Source: Flavimaricola sp.
GTDB lineage: Bacteria; Pseudomonadota; Alphaproteobacteria; Rhodobacterales; Rhodobacteraceae
Direction: 5' to 3'
Assembly: GCA_023300365.1 (NCBI GenBank)
Contig: JALZWD010000291.1
Span: forward strand, 1-6,433
Length of the DNA: 6,433 bases
Below are positions 1 through 5,830 of this stretch, in pieces. The position numbers and the translations under genes are program-made. Position 1 is the first letter of the stretch; the number at the start of each line of letters is the position of its first letter. A model generated the notes under the pieces. The model did no database searches, was not told where the DNA came from, and worked only from the letters and a program-made list of their open reading frames with translations.

Positions 1-382
1 TCTTTACCGCCGCTTGTCAGACTTGACGACCAAGGTTGAGTTGGAAGGATTTGCCGCCGAGTTGATTGATAGGTTTGGCAAATTGCCCAAAGAGGTGAAC
101 ACCCTCATGCTTGTCGTGCGGATTAAGGCGATGTGCAAAAAGGCGGGTATTTCGCATCTTGATGGCGGGCCAAAGGGCGGGACAATTCGGTTCCACAATG
201 ACAAATTCGCCTCGCCCAAGGGGCTGGTTGAATTCATCGAAGCTCAAAACGGCCAAGCCAAGGTTAAGGACAACAAAATTGTCGTGCGCCGGGATTGGTC
301 AACGGATCGTTTGAAAATCCAAGGGGCTTTCGGCCTCGCACGGGATTTGGCCGCCAAGGTGAAAGAGGCGCAAACGCACTGA
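1..382 (+). CDS. mfd: Transcription-repair coupling factor Mfd, C-terminal end (partial)
   Basis: The reading frame is open from the first base (first full codon at 2-4) and ends at TGA 380-382, giving about 126 residues of a protein that is normally about 1150 aa; the rest lies left of the window. Mfd is a cytoplasmic ATP-driven DNA translocase that removes RNA polymerase stalled at DNA lesions and recruits UvrA. The visible part begins in the linker LYRRLSDL and then forms the C-terminal TRCF (D7) regulatory domain, recognisable by FGKLPKEVNTLM, the following helix VVRIKAMCKKAGI, and the beta-rich stretch that includes TIRFHN. D7 normally masks the UvrA-binding site. The helicase motifs are outside the window. 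The next gene is convergent, with only 37 bases between the stops and no convincing hairpin there. Assignment is from remembered family sequence, not from a search. Confidence 0.95.
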   Translation, partial: LYRRLSDLTTKVELEGFAAELIDRFGKLPKEVNTLMLVVRIKAMCKKAGISHLDGGPKGGTIRFHNDKFASPKGLVEFIEAQNGQAKVKDNKIVVRRDWSTDRLKIQGAFGLARDLAAKVKEAQTH

Positions 383-419
383 TTTCATGGCTCAGGCGGC
401 GTCCCGAGCGGCCACGCGC

Positions 420-1622
420 TTAATCACTGTCGCGCACGATCATTGAGGTCAGCCAAACACCAAGGACGGCGCAAATCACCGCGCAGATCGTCATAGGCAG
501 TGCTGTCCCATTGAACATCAGCGCAACTGGGGCCGCGATCACCACCGCGCCGATTGTACTGAAGGCGGAGACGATGGACGCGGCCATGCCCGCGACATGG
601 CCCATCGGTTCTAAAGCAAGCGCATTAAGATTGCCGATGCACAGGCCCGCTTGATAAAAAAGGCTGGTTGTCCAGATAACATAAAACGCGAACTCGATGT
701 GCAGTGGGATCGGCAGCAAAATCGCGATTGTCATCCCAATAGATAAGATTGCTTGAACCGTGAGCGTTAATTTGATGATCGCGCGCATGCCAACACGGAC
801 CACGAAATACGCATTAACGACGCTGGCCGAGGCCGCAATCACCGCGATCCCTCCAAACCAAAGATGAAACGACGCACCACGCCCATAGGTGATATCAAAC
901 ACCTGTTGGGTTGAAGAAATGGTGACAAACAGCAATGAAAACGTAATGGTTTGGACCATTATCGATAGACGCGTGGTGGGGTGAGACAACACCTCTTTCA
1001 TCGCCGCTTTGAGGGGGGCAACCTTCAGAGGTCTGCGGTTTTCTGGCGCCAATGTCTCGGGCTGTCGCAACGTAAACCAGATCAGAGACACAAGGGAAAA
1101 TACGACAAAGGCCATGAAAACGGCCCGCCAGCCAAACAGATGAATAATCCCAACCGCCATCGACGGTGCAAGGGCAGGGACCACTGTAAAGATCATCATG
1201 ACGAACGAAAGGATTTGCGCCATCCCGCGCCCGGCATGCAAATCGCGGATCACAGCCATGGAAACGGTACGCGGCCCTGCGGCCCCAAGGCCCTGAAGAA
1301 CCCGGGCAGCAAGAACCCCCTCCATGGTTTGGGCAAAATATCCCCATACGGCCCCAAGAATGAAAAGGACGGCGCCGCCCGTAACGATCGGCTTGCGTCC
1401 AAACCTGTCTGATAACGGACCCGCAAAAAACGTACCAACCCCCATGCCAAGGACAAAACTTGTAACAACAAGCTGTGCTGCATTCAGATTATCAGGGGTC
1501 AGCTCGGCACCGATATCGGGCAAGGCGGGCAGCATCGCGTCGATCGAAAACGCCACTGTCGCTGTAAGCATCGCCATCATGGCGATAAATTCGGTTCGAT
1601 GCAGAGGTTTGGTGGGTGTCAT
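420..1622 (-). CDS. MFS multidrug efflux transporter, Bcr/CflA family
   Basis: A 400-aa polytopic inner-membrane protein, close to the usual length of the Bcr/CflA group (about 400 aa, 12 membrane segments), which exports drugs by proton antiport. The first membrane helix carries SIDAMLPALPDI (about 26-37), typical of this group. MFS motif A is GPLSDRFGRKPI (68-79) in the loop between helices 2 and 3. RVLQGLGAAG (107-116) followed by AVIRDL, and then VVPALAP (147-153), match the helix 4-5 region. The start is taken at ATG 1620-1622 because its ATGA overlaps the TGA stop of the upstream membrane-hydrolase gene, which implies translational coupling. A TTG start at 1658 would add 12 unlikely residues. 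Only a weak AGG precedes the chosen ATG. Substrate cannot be told from sequence; Bcr members handle bicyclomycin or chloramphenicol. Confidence 0.9.
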   Translation of the reverse strand: MTPTKPLHRTEFIAMMAMLTATVAFSIDAMLPALPDIGAELTPDNLNAAQLVVTSFVLGMGVGTFFAGPLSDRFGRKPIVTGGAVLFILGAVWGYFAQTMEGVLAARVLQGLGAAGPRTVSMAVIRDLHAGRGMAQILSFVMMIFTVVPALAPSMAVGIIHLFGWRAVFMAFVVFSLVSLIWFTLRQPETLAPENRRPLKVAPLKAAMKEVLSHPTTRLSIMVQTITFSLLFVTISSTQQVFDITYGRGASFHLWFGGIAVIAASASVVNAYFVVRVGMRAIIKLTLTVQAILSIGMTIAILLPIPLHIEFAFYVIWTTSLFYQAGLCIGNLNALALEPMGHVAGMAASIVSAFSTIGAVVIAAPVALMFNGTALPMTICAVICAVLGVWLTSMIVRDSD

Positions 1623-2038
1623 ACGCGCCTGAGCCAGAGAGTAAGGGCCGCAGCCCAAATAATCAGCTCAAGGATGAATACAGGGTGCAGGATAAAGTTA
1701 AGAACCCATTGGTCATATCTGGCCGGGATCTCGATCAGGCTATGCAGTTGCGTCGAGAATGGCCAGAGCCACATGATGCCGCCTGCAATACTATCGAGGC
1801 CTATATGCGCGAATACCGCTGCAAGGAAAGCAAGAACCGCTGGCAACCATTGTCTGCCAAGCCAAGCGATCAAGGGCACGAGTACGGCCCCAAGGAGCAG
1901 CCAAAAGCCGGGAACATGCACCCAGTATCGGTGGTGATGAATGGCGCGATTGTCGATGAAGTAGAACCAGAACATGTCGAAATCAGGAAACACACCGCCA
2001 AGGACTGCGGCGGGAACGACCAGATGCGCGGTGATCAT
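1619..2038 (-). CDS. YdjM-like inner-membrane metal-dependent hydrolase
   Basis: A 139-aa hydrophobic protein with the sparse conserved polar residues of the YdjM/DUF457 family (PF04307), putative membrane-bound metal-dependent hydrolases of unproven substrate. Visible in order: H5 near the N-terminus, FPDFD (17-21), the histidine cluster HHHRYWVH (34-41), a membrane helix, AHIGLD (77-82) and WPFS (92-95), then a C-terminal membrane helix. These His and Asp residues are the likely metal ligands. The ATG at 2036-2038 is preceded by AAAAGGA about 10 bases upstream. The gene ends in a 4-base ATGA overlap with the MFS pump gene, so the two are probably one operon with this gene first. A longer open frame (194 codons) on the opposite strand is an antisense shadow: its product is unlike any family I recognise, whereas this one shows ordered motifs. 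Function in the cell is unknown. Confidence 0.78.
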   Translation of the reverse strand: MITAHLVVPAAVLGGVFPDFDMFWFYFIDNRAIHHHRYWVHVPGFWLLLGAVLVPLIAWLGRQWLPAVLAFLAAVFAHIGLDSIAGGIMWLWPFSTQLHSLIEIPARYDQWVLNFILHPVFILELIIWAAALTLWLRRV

Positions 2039-2064
2039 TGCGAGGCTATCCTTTTGGGGGAACT

Positions 2065-2096
2065 TGCTATCTCACGTACTCAAACATTCGATAGCA
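2065..2096. repeat. 7-bp inverted repeat in the leader of the hydrolase/efflux operon
   Basis: TGCTATC (2065-2071) and GATAGCA (2090-2096) are perfect inverted copies separated by 18 bases. They lie 27-58 bases upstream of the hydrolase start codon, just ahead of its Shine-Dalgarno (about 2049-2055). The position fits an operator or a leader hairpin controlling the efflux operon. No regulator gene for it is apparent in the window, and a repeat of this size can arise by chance. Confidence 0.35.
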
Positions 2097-2122
2097 GTCG
2101 CGCGAAAATCTGGGGCGGCAGA

Positions 2123-2168
2123 CGCATGAGGCGGTTCGGCCGTACCGATTGTCGAACCGCTCGATGCG
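2123..2168 (-). terminator. Long hairpin downstream of the frnE-like gene, possible terminator
   Basis: GCGGTTCG (2131-2138) pairs perfectly with CGAACCGC (2153-2160) around a 14-base loop. Beyond a short internal loop the helix resumes with CGCAT (2123-2127) against ATGCG (2164-2168). This gives 13 pairs in two blocks. It starts about 36 bases after the TAG of the oxidoreductase gene on the minus strand. No uridine run follows the hairpin on either strand, so it is not a standard intrinsic terminator; it could stabilise the 3' end or assist Rho. A smaller hairpin, CTGTC (2173-2177) with GACAG (2186-2190), sits between it and the stop codon. Confidence 0.45.
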
Positions 2169-2203
2169 GCAACTGTCACTGCAAAGACAGCCCCGCCTGA
2201 AAT

Positions 2204-2848
2204 CTATTCGTCCTTATCCAACTGCGCCACGATATCGCCGATGACCTTTTCCCAAACCTCGGGCGGTTGTGCCCCGGGCACGGCATGTTGGTTGGCGATG
2301 ATAAACGTCGGGACCGAACTTACACCCATTTCGCGGCTGTGCTTATCGCGGTTTTGGATGTCTTGTATGTCGGAATCCGAGGCAAGCAAGCGGGCTACAA
2401 CGGCGGCGTCCATGCCAGTGCCATCGGCAATATCGGCCAGAACTTCAACATCACCAATGTCGCGGGCATCGCGGAAATAGGCCTCAAACAACCGTTGCAC
2501 AACAAAGCCCTGAAATCCCTCAAGCCCCGCCCAATGGATAAGACGGTGGGCGTTGATGGTGTTTGGTGTGCGTTTCATCCCCTCAAAATCGATCTTAAGC
2601 CCAACGTTTTCGGCGTGCTGAACAACCGGCGCATAGGCTTTGACGGCGCCTTCTTTGCCGCCAAATTTGTCCTCAAGGTATTCGCGCCGCCCCATGCCTT
2701 CGGGCGGCATTGTGGGGTTAAGCTGAAAGGGGTGCCATTCAATTTCAAACGGGTGGTCGCCCACTTTGGACAAAGCCCGATCAAGGTTGGTTTTGCCGAT
2801 ATAGCACCAAGGGCAAATCGGGTCAGAAAGGATATCAAGTTTGACCAT
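2204..2848 (-). CDS. DsbA-family thiol oxidoreductase, FrnE-like
   Basis: A 214-aa thioredoxin-fold protein of the DsbA/FrnE group (2-hydroxychromene-2-carboxylate isomerase-like family). The first strand LDILSDPICPWCYIG carries the redox motif CPWC at 12-15. The helical insertion includes FQLNPTMPPEG (41-51) and PNTINAHRL (95-103), both typical of FrnE relatives. The cis-proline loop is SSVPTF (177-182, Pro180), and GAQP (192-195) closes the fold. There is no signal peptide, so it should act in the cytoplasm as a disulfide oxidoreductase or isomerase, unlike periplasmic DsbA. FrnE-type proteins have been linked to polyketide biosynthesis and oxidative stress, but the substrate here is unknown. 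ATG 2846-2848 follows AAGAGG at a six-base spacing. The gene is divergent from an XRE-cupin regulator that may control it. Stop is TAG at 2204-2206. Confidence 0.9.
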   Translation of the reverse strand: MVKLDILSDPICPWCYIGKTNLDRALSKVGDHPFEIEWHPFQLNPTMPPEGMGRREYLEDKFGGKEGAVKAYAPVVQHAENVGLKIDFEGMKRTPNTINAHRLIHWAGLEGFQGFVVQRLFEAYFRDARDIGDVEVLADIADGTGMDAAVVARLLASDSDIQDIQNRDKHSREMGVSSVPTFIIANQHAVPGAQPPEVWEKVIGDIVAQLDKDE

Positions 2849-2876
2849 CTCGGGCCTCTTAGGTTAGGGAGATTTT

Positions 2877-2900
2877 CCAATAATTATTCAGTGTTATTGG
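2877..2900. promoter_or_regulatory. Inverted repeat, candidate operator between frnE-like gene and regulator
   Basis: CCAATAA (2877-2883) and TTATTGG (2894-2900) are perfect inverted copies 10 bases apart, giving a 24-bp dyad about 17 bp centre to centre, a size suited to a dimeric HTH protein. It lies in the 129-base spacer between divergent genes and overlaps the predicted -10 and spacer of the frnE-like promoter. The neighbouring XRE-cupin protein is the obvious candidate to bind it (inference). Two further dyads follow in the same spacer: CCGCC-aa-GGCGG (2902-2913), and CCAGAG (2919-2924) with CTCTGG (2942-2947). Confidence 0.45.
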
Positions 2901-2908
2901 CCCGCCAA
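2880..2908 (-). promoter_or_regulatory. Possible sigma70-type promoter of the frnE-like gene
   Basis: Read on the minus strand, TTGGCG (2908-2903) is followed after 17 bases by AATTAT (2885-2880); each matches four of six consensus positions. The start site would fall near 2873, leaving a leader of about 25 nt that includes the AAGAGG ribosome site at about 2856-2861. The match is modest, so this is a candidate only. I could not find a persuasive promoter for the divergent regulator. Confidence 0.3.
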
Positions 2909-2977
2909 GGCGGACTGTCCAGAGCGATATGGGCGGCAGACCTCTGGCATGGGCCGTTTCACAGCAAAAGTGACCGT

Positions 2978-3601
2978 ATGAACAAACCGTCAGATCCATC
3001 TCCGATCCACGTTGAGCGCGCCAATGGCCAAACCGAGGCCGCCGTTCCGCTGGATTTGGGGCAACGTGTCCGTGCCTTGCGGCAGGACCGGAATTGGACC
3101 CTCGAACAAGCGTCCCAGCATGCCGGATTGGCGCGTTCAACTTTGTCCAAAATTGAAAACGGTCAGATGTCGCCCACATATGATGCCCTCAAAAAGCTTG
3201 CCGTTGGATTGAATATTTCGGTGCCGCAATTGTTCACACCCCCGGTGCGCCACGGTGGTCAGGCGCGATTGGTGGTCACACCGGCCGACGCGGGCGAAGT
3301 TTTGGTGACAACAACCTACGAGCACCGTTTGTTGGGCCAAGGTGTTGAGGGCAAAGCAATGTTGCCGTATCGCGCCCGCATACGTGCGCGCAGTTTTGAT
3401 GATTTCGATGGTTGGGTTCGACACGACGGTGAGGAATTCTTGTATGTCTTAACAGGCGTCATTCGACTGTTTGCCGAAGGCCATGAGGCCGTGGACATGC
3501 GACGCGGAGATAGTGCGTACTATGACGCCGCCATGGGGCACAACGTCGTGTCAATAAGCCAAGAAGATGCGACGGTCTTATGGGTGACAACACTCGCGTA
3601 A
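2978..3601 (+). CDS. XRE-family transcriptional regulator with C-terminal cupin domain
   Basis: A 207-aa regulator of the common HTH-cupin architecture. Residues about 27-86 form an XRE/HTH_3 DNA-binding domain: LGQRVRALRQ, then TLEQASQHAGLARSTLSKIENG, with the recognition helix around 51-61 and the conserved SPTYDALKKLA after it. Residues about 130-203 form a cupin_2 beta-barrel: HDGEEFLYVLTG (149-160), then MRRGDSAYYDAAMGH (174-188). His149, Glu152/153 and His188 may bind a metal or small ligand. Such proteins usually repress a neighbouring gene and release DNA on ligand binding. The effector is not predictable here. It is divergent from the frnE-like gene and a 24-bp dyad lies between them. 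ATG 2978-2980 has only a weak purine tract upstream. The same frame stays open far upstream, antisense to frnE, but that part does not look like protein. A terminator follows. Confidence 0.9.
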   Translation: MNKPSDPSPIHVERANGQTEAAVPLDLGQRVRALRQDRNWTLEQASQHAGLARSTLSKIENGQMSPTYDALKKLAVGLNISVPQLFTPPVRHGGQARLVVTPADAGEVLVTTTYEHRLLGQGVEGKAMLPYRARIRARSFDDFDGWVRHDGEEFLYVLTGVIRLFAEGHEAVDMRRGDSAYYDAAMGHNVVSISQEDATVLWVTTLA

Positions 3602-3627
3602 TTTTTCGCGCGGAACATGAGGAGCAG

Positions 3628-3669
3628 GGGCCTAGGATGCCGTCTCGCGCCCTAGGCCCATGTTTTATT
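3628..3669 (+). terminator. Intrinsic terminator after the XRE-cupin gene
   Basis: GGGCCTAGG (3628-3636) pairs perfectly with CCTAGGCCC (3651-3659) around a 14-base loop, followed by ATGTTTTATT on the + strand. It lies 26 bases after the regulator's stop. Outer AACATG (3614-3619) and CATGTT (3659-3664) can also pair, as an alternative extended fold. The lipoprotein operon converges from the other side and may use the same hairpin, although its minus-strand reading lacks a U run. Confidence 0.7.
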
Positions 3670-3676
3670 GCGCGGA

Positions 3677-3805
3677 TCAGATGACCACGTCGGCGGCTCC
3701 CAAGACAAGTTGCCCGGTGCCAATAGCCGCATTGCCCGCAACACGCCCAACCACACAGCCCGAAAGCGCTACACACGCGACAAGGATCACAATCTTGCGT
3801 ATCAT
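3677..3805 (-). CDS. Small lipoprotein (42 aa), partner of the entericidin-like gene
   Basis: A 42-aa precursor: positively charged start MIRK, hydrophobic stretch IVILVACVA, and a signal-peptidase II lipobox LSGC with the lipidated Cys at 17. The mature part is only about 26 residues, rich in Gly, Ala and Val, with Gly at 20, 24, 29, 31 and 36 and almost no charge apart from Arg21 and Asp39. It probably sits in a membrane as a short lipid-anchored helix. I do not recognise a named family; it resembles an entericidin in size and lipobox position but not clearly in motif. The start ATG 3803-3805 shares ATGA with the stop of the entericidin gene. A strong GGAGG Shine-Dalgarno six bases upstream is encoded by the last codons of that gene, which strongly supports translation. 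It is the last gene of the operon. Confidence 0.72.
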   Translation of the reverse strand: MIRKIVILVACVALSGCVVGRVAGNAAIGTGQLVLGAADVVI

Positions 3806-3918
3806 AACCGGCCTCCAATCGCGCGGGCGCTTGCGGAGATATCTTCGCCGACGCCTTCGATGGTGTTGCAGGCTGCAAGCGCCGCCAACAACACCAAAAT
3901 CCAAACTTTACTCTTCAT
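3802..3918 (-). CDS. Entericidin A/B family lipoprotein
   Basis: A 38-aa precursor: MKSKVW, hydrophobic ILVLLAALA, lipobox LAAC with Cys17, then the characteristic mature sequence CNTIEGVGEDISASARAIG, which matches the entericidin pattern of CNT followed by G-x-G-x-D and a small amphipathic helix. The mature peptide is about 22 residues. Residue +2 is Asn, not Asp, so outer-membrane sorting is expected by the enteric Lol rule. In E. coli, ecnA and ecnB are an antidote/toxin lipoprotein pair linked to lysis in stationary phase; single homologues in other bacteria are mostly of unknown role. ATG 3916-3918 lies inside the last codons of the upstream binding-protein gene (11-base overlap) with only a weak GGTGG before it, so translation may depend on the upstream ribosome. 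An ATG four codons upstream is possible. The stop overlaps the next small lipoprotein gene. Confidence 0.85.
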   Translation of the reverse strand: MKSKVWILVLLAALAACNTIEGVGEDISASARAIGGRL

Positions 3919-5716
3919 ACCACCAAACATCCGGTTGCCAACCTGGCCAGTCGCCAAAGATTGGTAGGTTTTGAGGATAATGGAGGTTGGCCGAATGCGC
4001 GACGCGGCTGACATTCCATTGATAGATCGGAATGACATAGCGCCCCGACGTGAGCACACGGTCAAGCGCTTGTGTTGCCGCAAGGAAATCATCTTGGCTT
4101 TGCGACGTCAGCAAGCGCCCGATTAAACCATCCACAGCCTCAGAAGAGACGCCCATCATATTGCGTCCGCCGGGTTGGTCTTTGTTTTCCGACCCCCAGT
4201 AAAGATATTGCTCATTGCCGGGTGACAACGACAAACCACGGCGGAAATAGGTCATGTCGAAATCATAGGCGTCTGTGCGTTCTTTATAGGCGGCGCTGTC
4301 GGCTTGGGCGATTGTGGGCACGACGCCAATACGCTCAAGCGATTGAACATACATATTGATGATGGCCTGATTTTCTGACCCCCCGGTTTCAAGCAGGATT
4401 TCAAAGGTAAAGGGCGCGCCATCCGCCGAGGCCAAGACCCCATCTTGAACCGTCCAGCCAGCCTCTTGGAGCAAGGTCAGTGCGCGCGCGGTGCCGGCGC
4501 GGTTGCGCTCGGAGCCATCACTGACGGGCATCGCATAGCCTTCAATCGCACCGGGCAACAGATCGTCTTGATACTCTTGAAGAAACTCAAGAACACGGCC
4601 TTGGGCGGGGCCATCCCGCATCGAGAGTGGAGAATTTGAAAAGTATGACGTGATGCGGGGCTGCGCCGAACCTGTCATGGCCTCATTGATAAACTCAAAG
4701 TTAAAGGCCTCAAGCATCGCTTGACGCACACGCCAATCGGCAAACACAGGGTTGCGGGTGTTCATCACAAACCCGGTCATGCCCGACGGCCGCTCATGCG
4801 GCAAAACCGATAATGCGATATCGCCCGACTGCACCAATGGAAAATCATACTGTGTGGCCCAACGCCCCGCATTAAACTCGCGATTTGTTGTGACGGCTCC
4901 CGTCTTGAATGCCTCAAAGGCGGCGGTCTCATCGCCGAAATACTCAATGCGGATCTCGTCGAAATTGCCAACGCCTTGCATGAAGGGCACCACACCGTCC
5001 CCCCAATAATCCGGGTTGCGGCGAAGCGAGACAAAACGCCCCGGATCAACCTCATCCACGACATAGCGCCCGGAGGTAACCGGGATGATGTCGGTGCCAT
5101 TGCTGTCGGCAAAATCGATGCCGTCATACCGCGCCTTTTGCAAGATCGGGCGCAACCCGGCCAAAAGCGCCAACTCGCGGTCTTCGACGTTAAACGTAAA
5201 ACGAACGGTCCGTTCGCCGGTTTGCTCGATCTGATCTACTTTGCCAAAGAAACCCTGATAGCGGGGGTGACCAATCGTGCCGAGGGTTTCGTATGACCAA
5301 ATAACGTCTTCAATTGTCACCGGAGACCCATCCGAGAATCGCGCCTCTGGGCGTAGAACAAATTCGACCCAACTGCGATCCGGGGCTGTCTCAATCGATT
5401 CGGCCAAGACGCCATAAAGCGAGAACGGTTCATCAATCGAGCGGCCCATTAAACTCTCGCCAACCCAAAATCGCATTTGCCATGGGGTATTGCCCGTCAG
5501 AATATAGGGGTTGAGGCTATCAAAGCTTCCGACGTTGGCCACCACGATCCTCCCGCCAACAGGTGCGTCAGGGTTGGCGTATGGGAGATGCGCAAAATCT
5601 GGGGGTAGGGCAGGGTCGCCATACATAGCTATGCCATGCGAAGGCTCCGCTGTGGCGAGCGTGGCAGCGAGAGAAACGCCTGTCACCAGCCCAATTGCAA
5701 TGCTTACTATTTTCAT
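3908..5716 (-). CDS. YejA-like periplasmic solute-binding protein of an ABC transporter
   Basis: A complete 602-aa precursor, as long as E. coli YejA (about 600 aa), of the family 5 extracellular binding proteins (SBP_bac_5), which capture oligopeptides, microcin C-like compounds or related ligands in the periplasm and hand them to a permease. A Sec signal peptide covers residues 1-23, cleaved after ATLATA. The start of the mature protein, HGIAMYGDPALPPDF then ANPDAPVGG and SFDSLNPYI, is typical of YejA. The lobe motif ARFSDGSPVT (about 135-144) and the C-terminal GDWPGWQPDVWWYEE also fit. ATG 5714-5716 is chosen over a TTG at 5758 because it begins the signal peptide. An AGGGG lies 12 bases upstream, a long spacing. 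No permease or ATPase gene adjoins it; the stop overlaps a lipoprotein gene. A perfect 12-bp inverted repeat ends right at the start codon. Confidence 0.9.
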   Translation of the reverse strand: MKIVSIAIGLVTGVSLAATLATAEPSHGIAMYGDPALPPDFAHLPYANPDAPVGGRIVVANVGSFDSLNPYILTGNTPWQMRFWVGESLMGRSIDEPFSLYGVLAESIETAPDRSWVEFVLRPEARFSDGSPVTIEDVIWSYETLGTIGHPRYQGFFGKVDQIEQTGERTVRFTFNVEDRELALLAGLRPILQKARYDGIDFADSNGTDIIPVTSGRYVVDEVDPGRFVSLRRNPDYWGDGVVPFMQGVGNFDEIRIEYFGDETAAFEAFKTGAVTTNREFNAGRWATQYDFPLVQSGDIALSVLPHERPSGMTGFVMNTRNPVFADWRVRQAMLEAFNFEFINEAMTGSAQPRITSYFSNSPLSMRDGPAQGRVLEFLQEYQDDLLPGAIEGYAMPVSDGSERNRAGTARALTLLQEAGWTVQDGVLASADGAPFTFEILLETGGSENQAIINMYVQSLERIGVVPTIAQADSAAYKERTDAYDFDMTYFRRGLSLSPGNEQYLYWGSENKDQPGGRNMMGVSSEAVDGLIGRLLTSQSQDDFLAATQALDRVLTSGRYVIPIYQWNVSRVAHSANLHYPQNLPIFGDWPGWQPDVWWYEE

Positions 5717-5759
5717 TTTGGCAACAATCCCCTGTGTGCATCTGTATATTGTTGCCAAA
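5717..5759. promoter_or_regulatory. Perfect 12-bp inverted repeat abutting the binding-protein start codon
   Basis: TTTGGCAACAAT (5717-5728) and ATTGTTGCCAAA (5748-5759) are exact inverted copies separated by 19 bases, about three helical turns centre to centre. Read with the minus-strand gene, one arm overlaps the predicted -10 and transcription start, and the other lies between the AGGGG ribosome site and the ATG. It could be a paired operator, since each arm contains the small dyad TTG-n-CAA, or, if transcription starts upstream, a leader hairpin that isolates the ribosome site. A perfect 12-bp match at this position is unlikely to be chance. Confidence 0.6.
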
Positions 5760-5786
5760 CCTAGCGAGGTCTTTGAGTGATATCAA
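5758..5786 (-). promoter_or_regulatory. Possible promoter of the binding-protein/lipoprotein operon
   Basis: On the minus strand TTGATA (5786-5781) matches five of six -35 positions and is followed after 17 bases by TAGGTT (5763-5758), which matches three of six -10 positions. The predicted start would be near 5751, giving a leader of about 35 nt. The -35 lies in an 8-bp palindrome TGATATCA (5778-5785). The weak -10 suggests an activated or poorly predicted promoter. Confidence 0.35.
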
Positions 5787-5795
5787 TTTTTTAGC

Positions 5796-5824
5796 TTGGA
5801 CACCGGCGCGAGATTGCTTATAAA
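5796..5824 (+). promoter_or_regulatory. Promoter of the candidate small RNA
   Basis: TTGGAC (5796-5801) and TATAAA (5819-5824) are spaced by 17 bases; shifting one base, TGGACA gives five of six -35 matches with a 16-base spacer. The -10 matches five of six. The predicted start is about A5831. No protein-coding gene follows on this strand, but hairpins and a strong terminator do. The promoter lies back to back with the one proposed for the binding-protein operon. Confidence 0.55.
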
Positions 5825-5830
5825 CACCTT

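Noticed and set aside
895..1483. Overlapping frames on both strands inside the MFS gene
   Set aside because: They give no coherent domains, and the MFS frame accounts for the region with motif A and the full set of membrane helices.
1616..2200. 194-codon + strand frame, longer than the gene it opposes
   Set aside because: Its product is charged, low in recognisable motifs and runs antisense to the YdjM-like gene, which has ordered His/Asp motifs, a ribosome site and an ATGA overlap with the pump gene.
2267..2977. Long open + strand frame antisense to the frnE-like gene, in frame with the XRE-cupin regulator (a possible 444-aa fusion)
   Set aside because: The translated part has no recognisable family, while the minus strand encodes a clear FrnE-like protein with CPWC and cis-Pro. 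The regulator has a natural ATG at 2978 directly ahead of its HTH domain.
5717..5758. TTG start at 5758 adding 14 residues to the binding protein
   Set aside because: The extension would precede a typical signal peptide beginning at ATG 5716, and no good ribosome site precedes the TTG. The bases are better explained as the inverted repeat.
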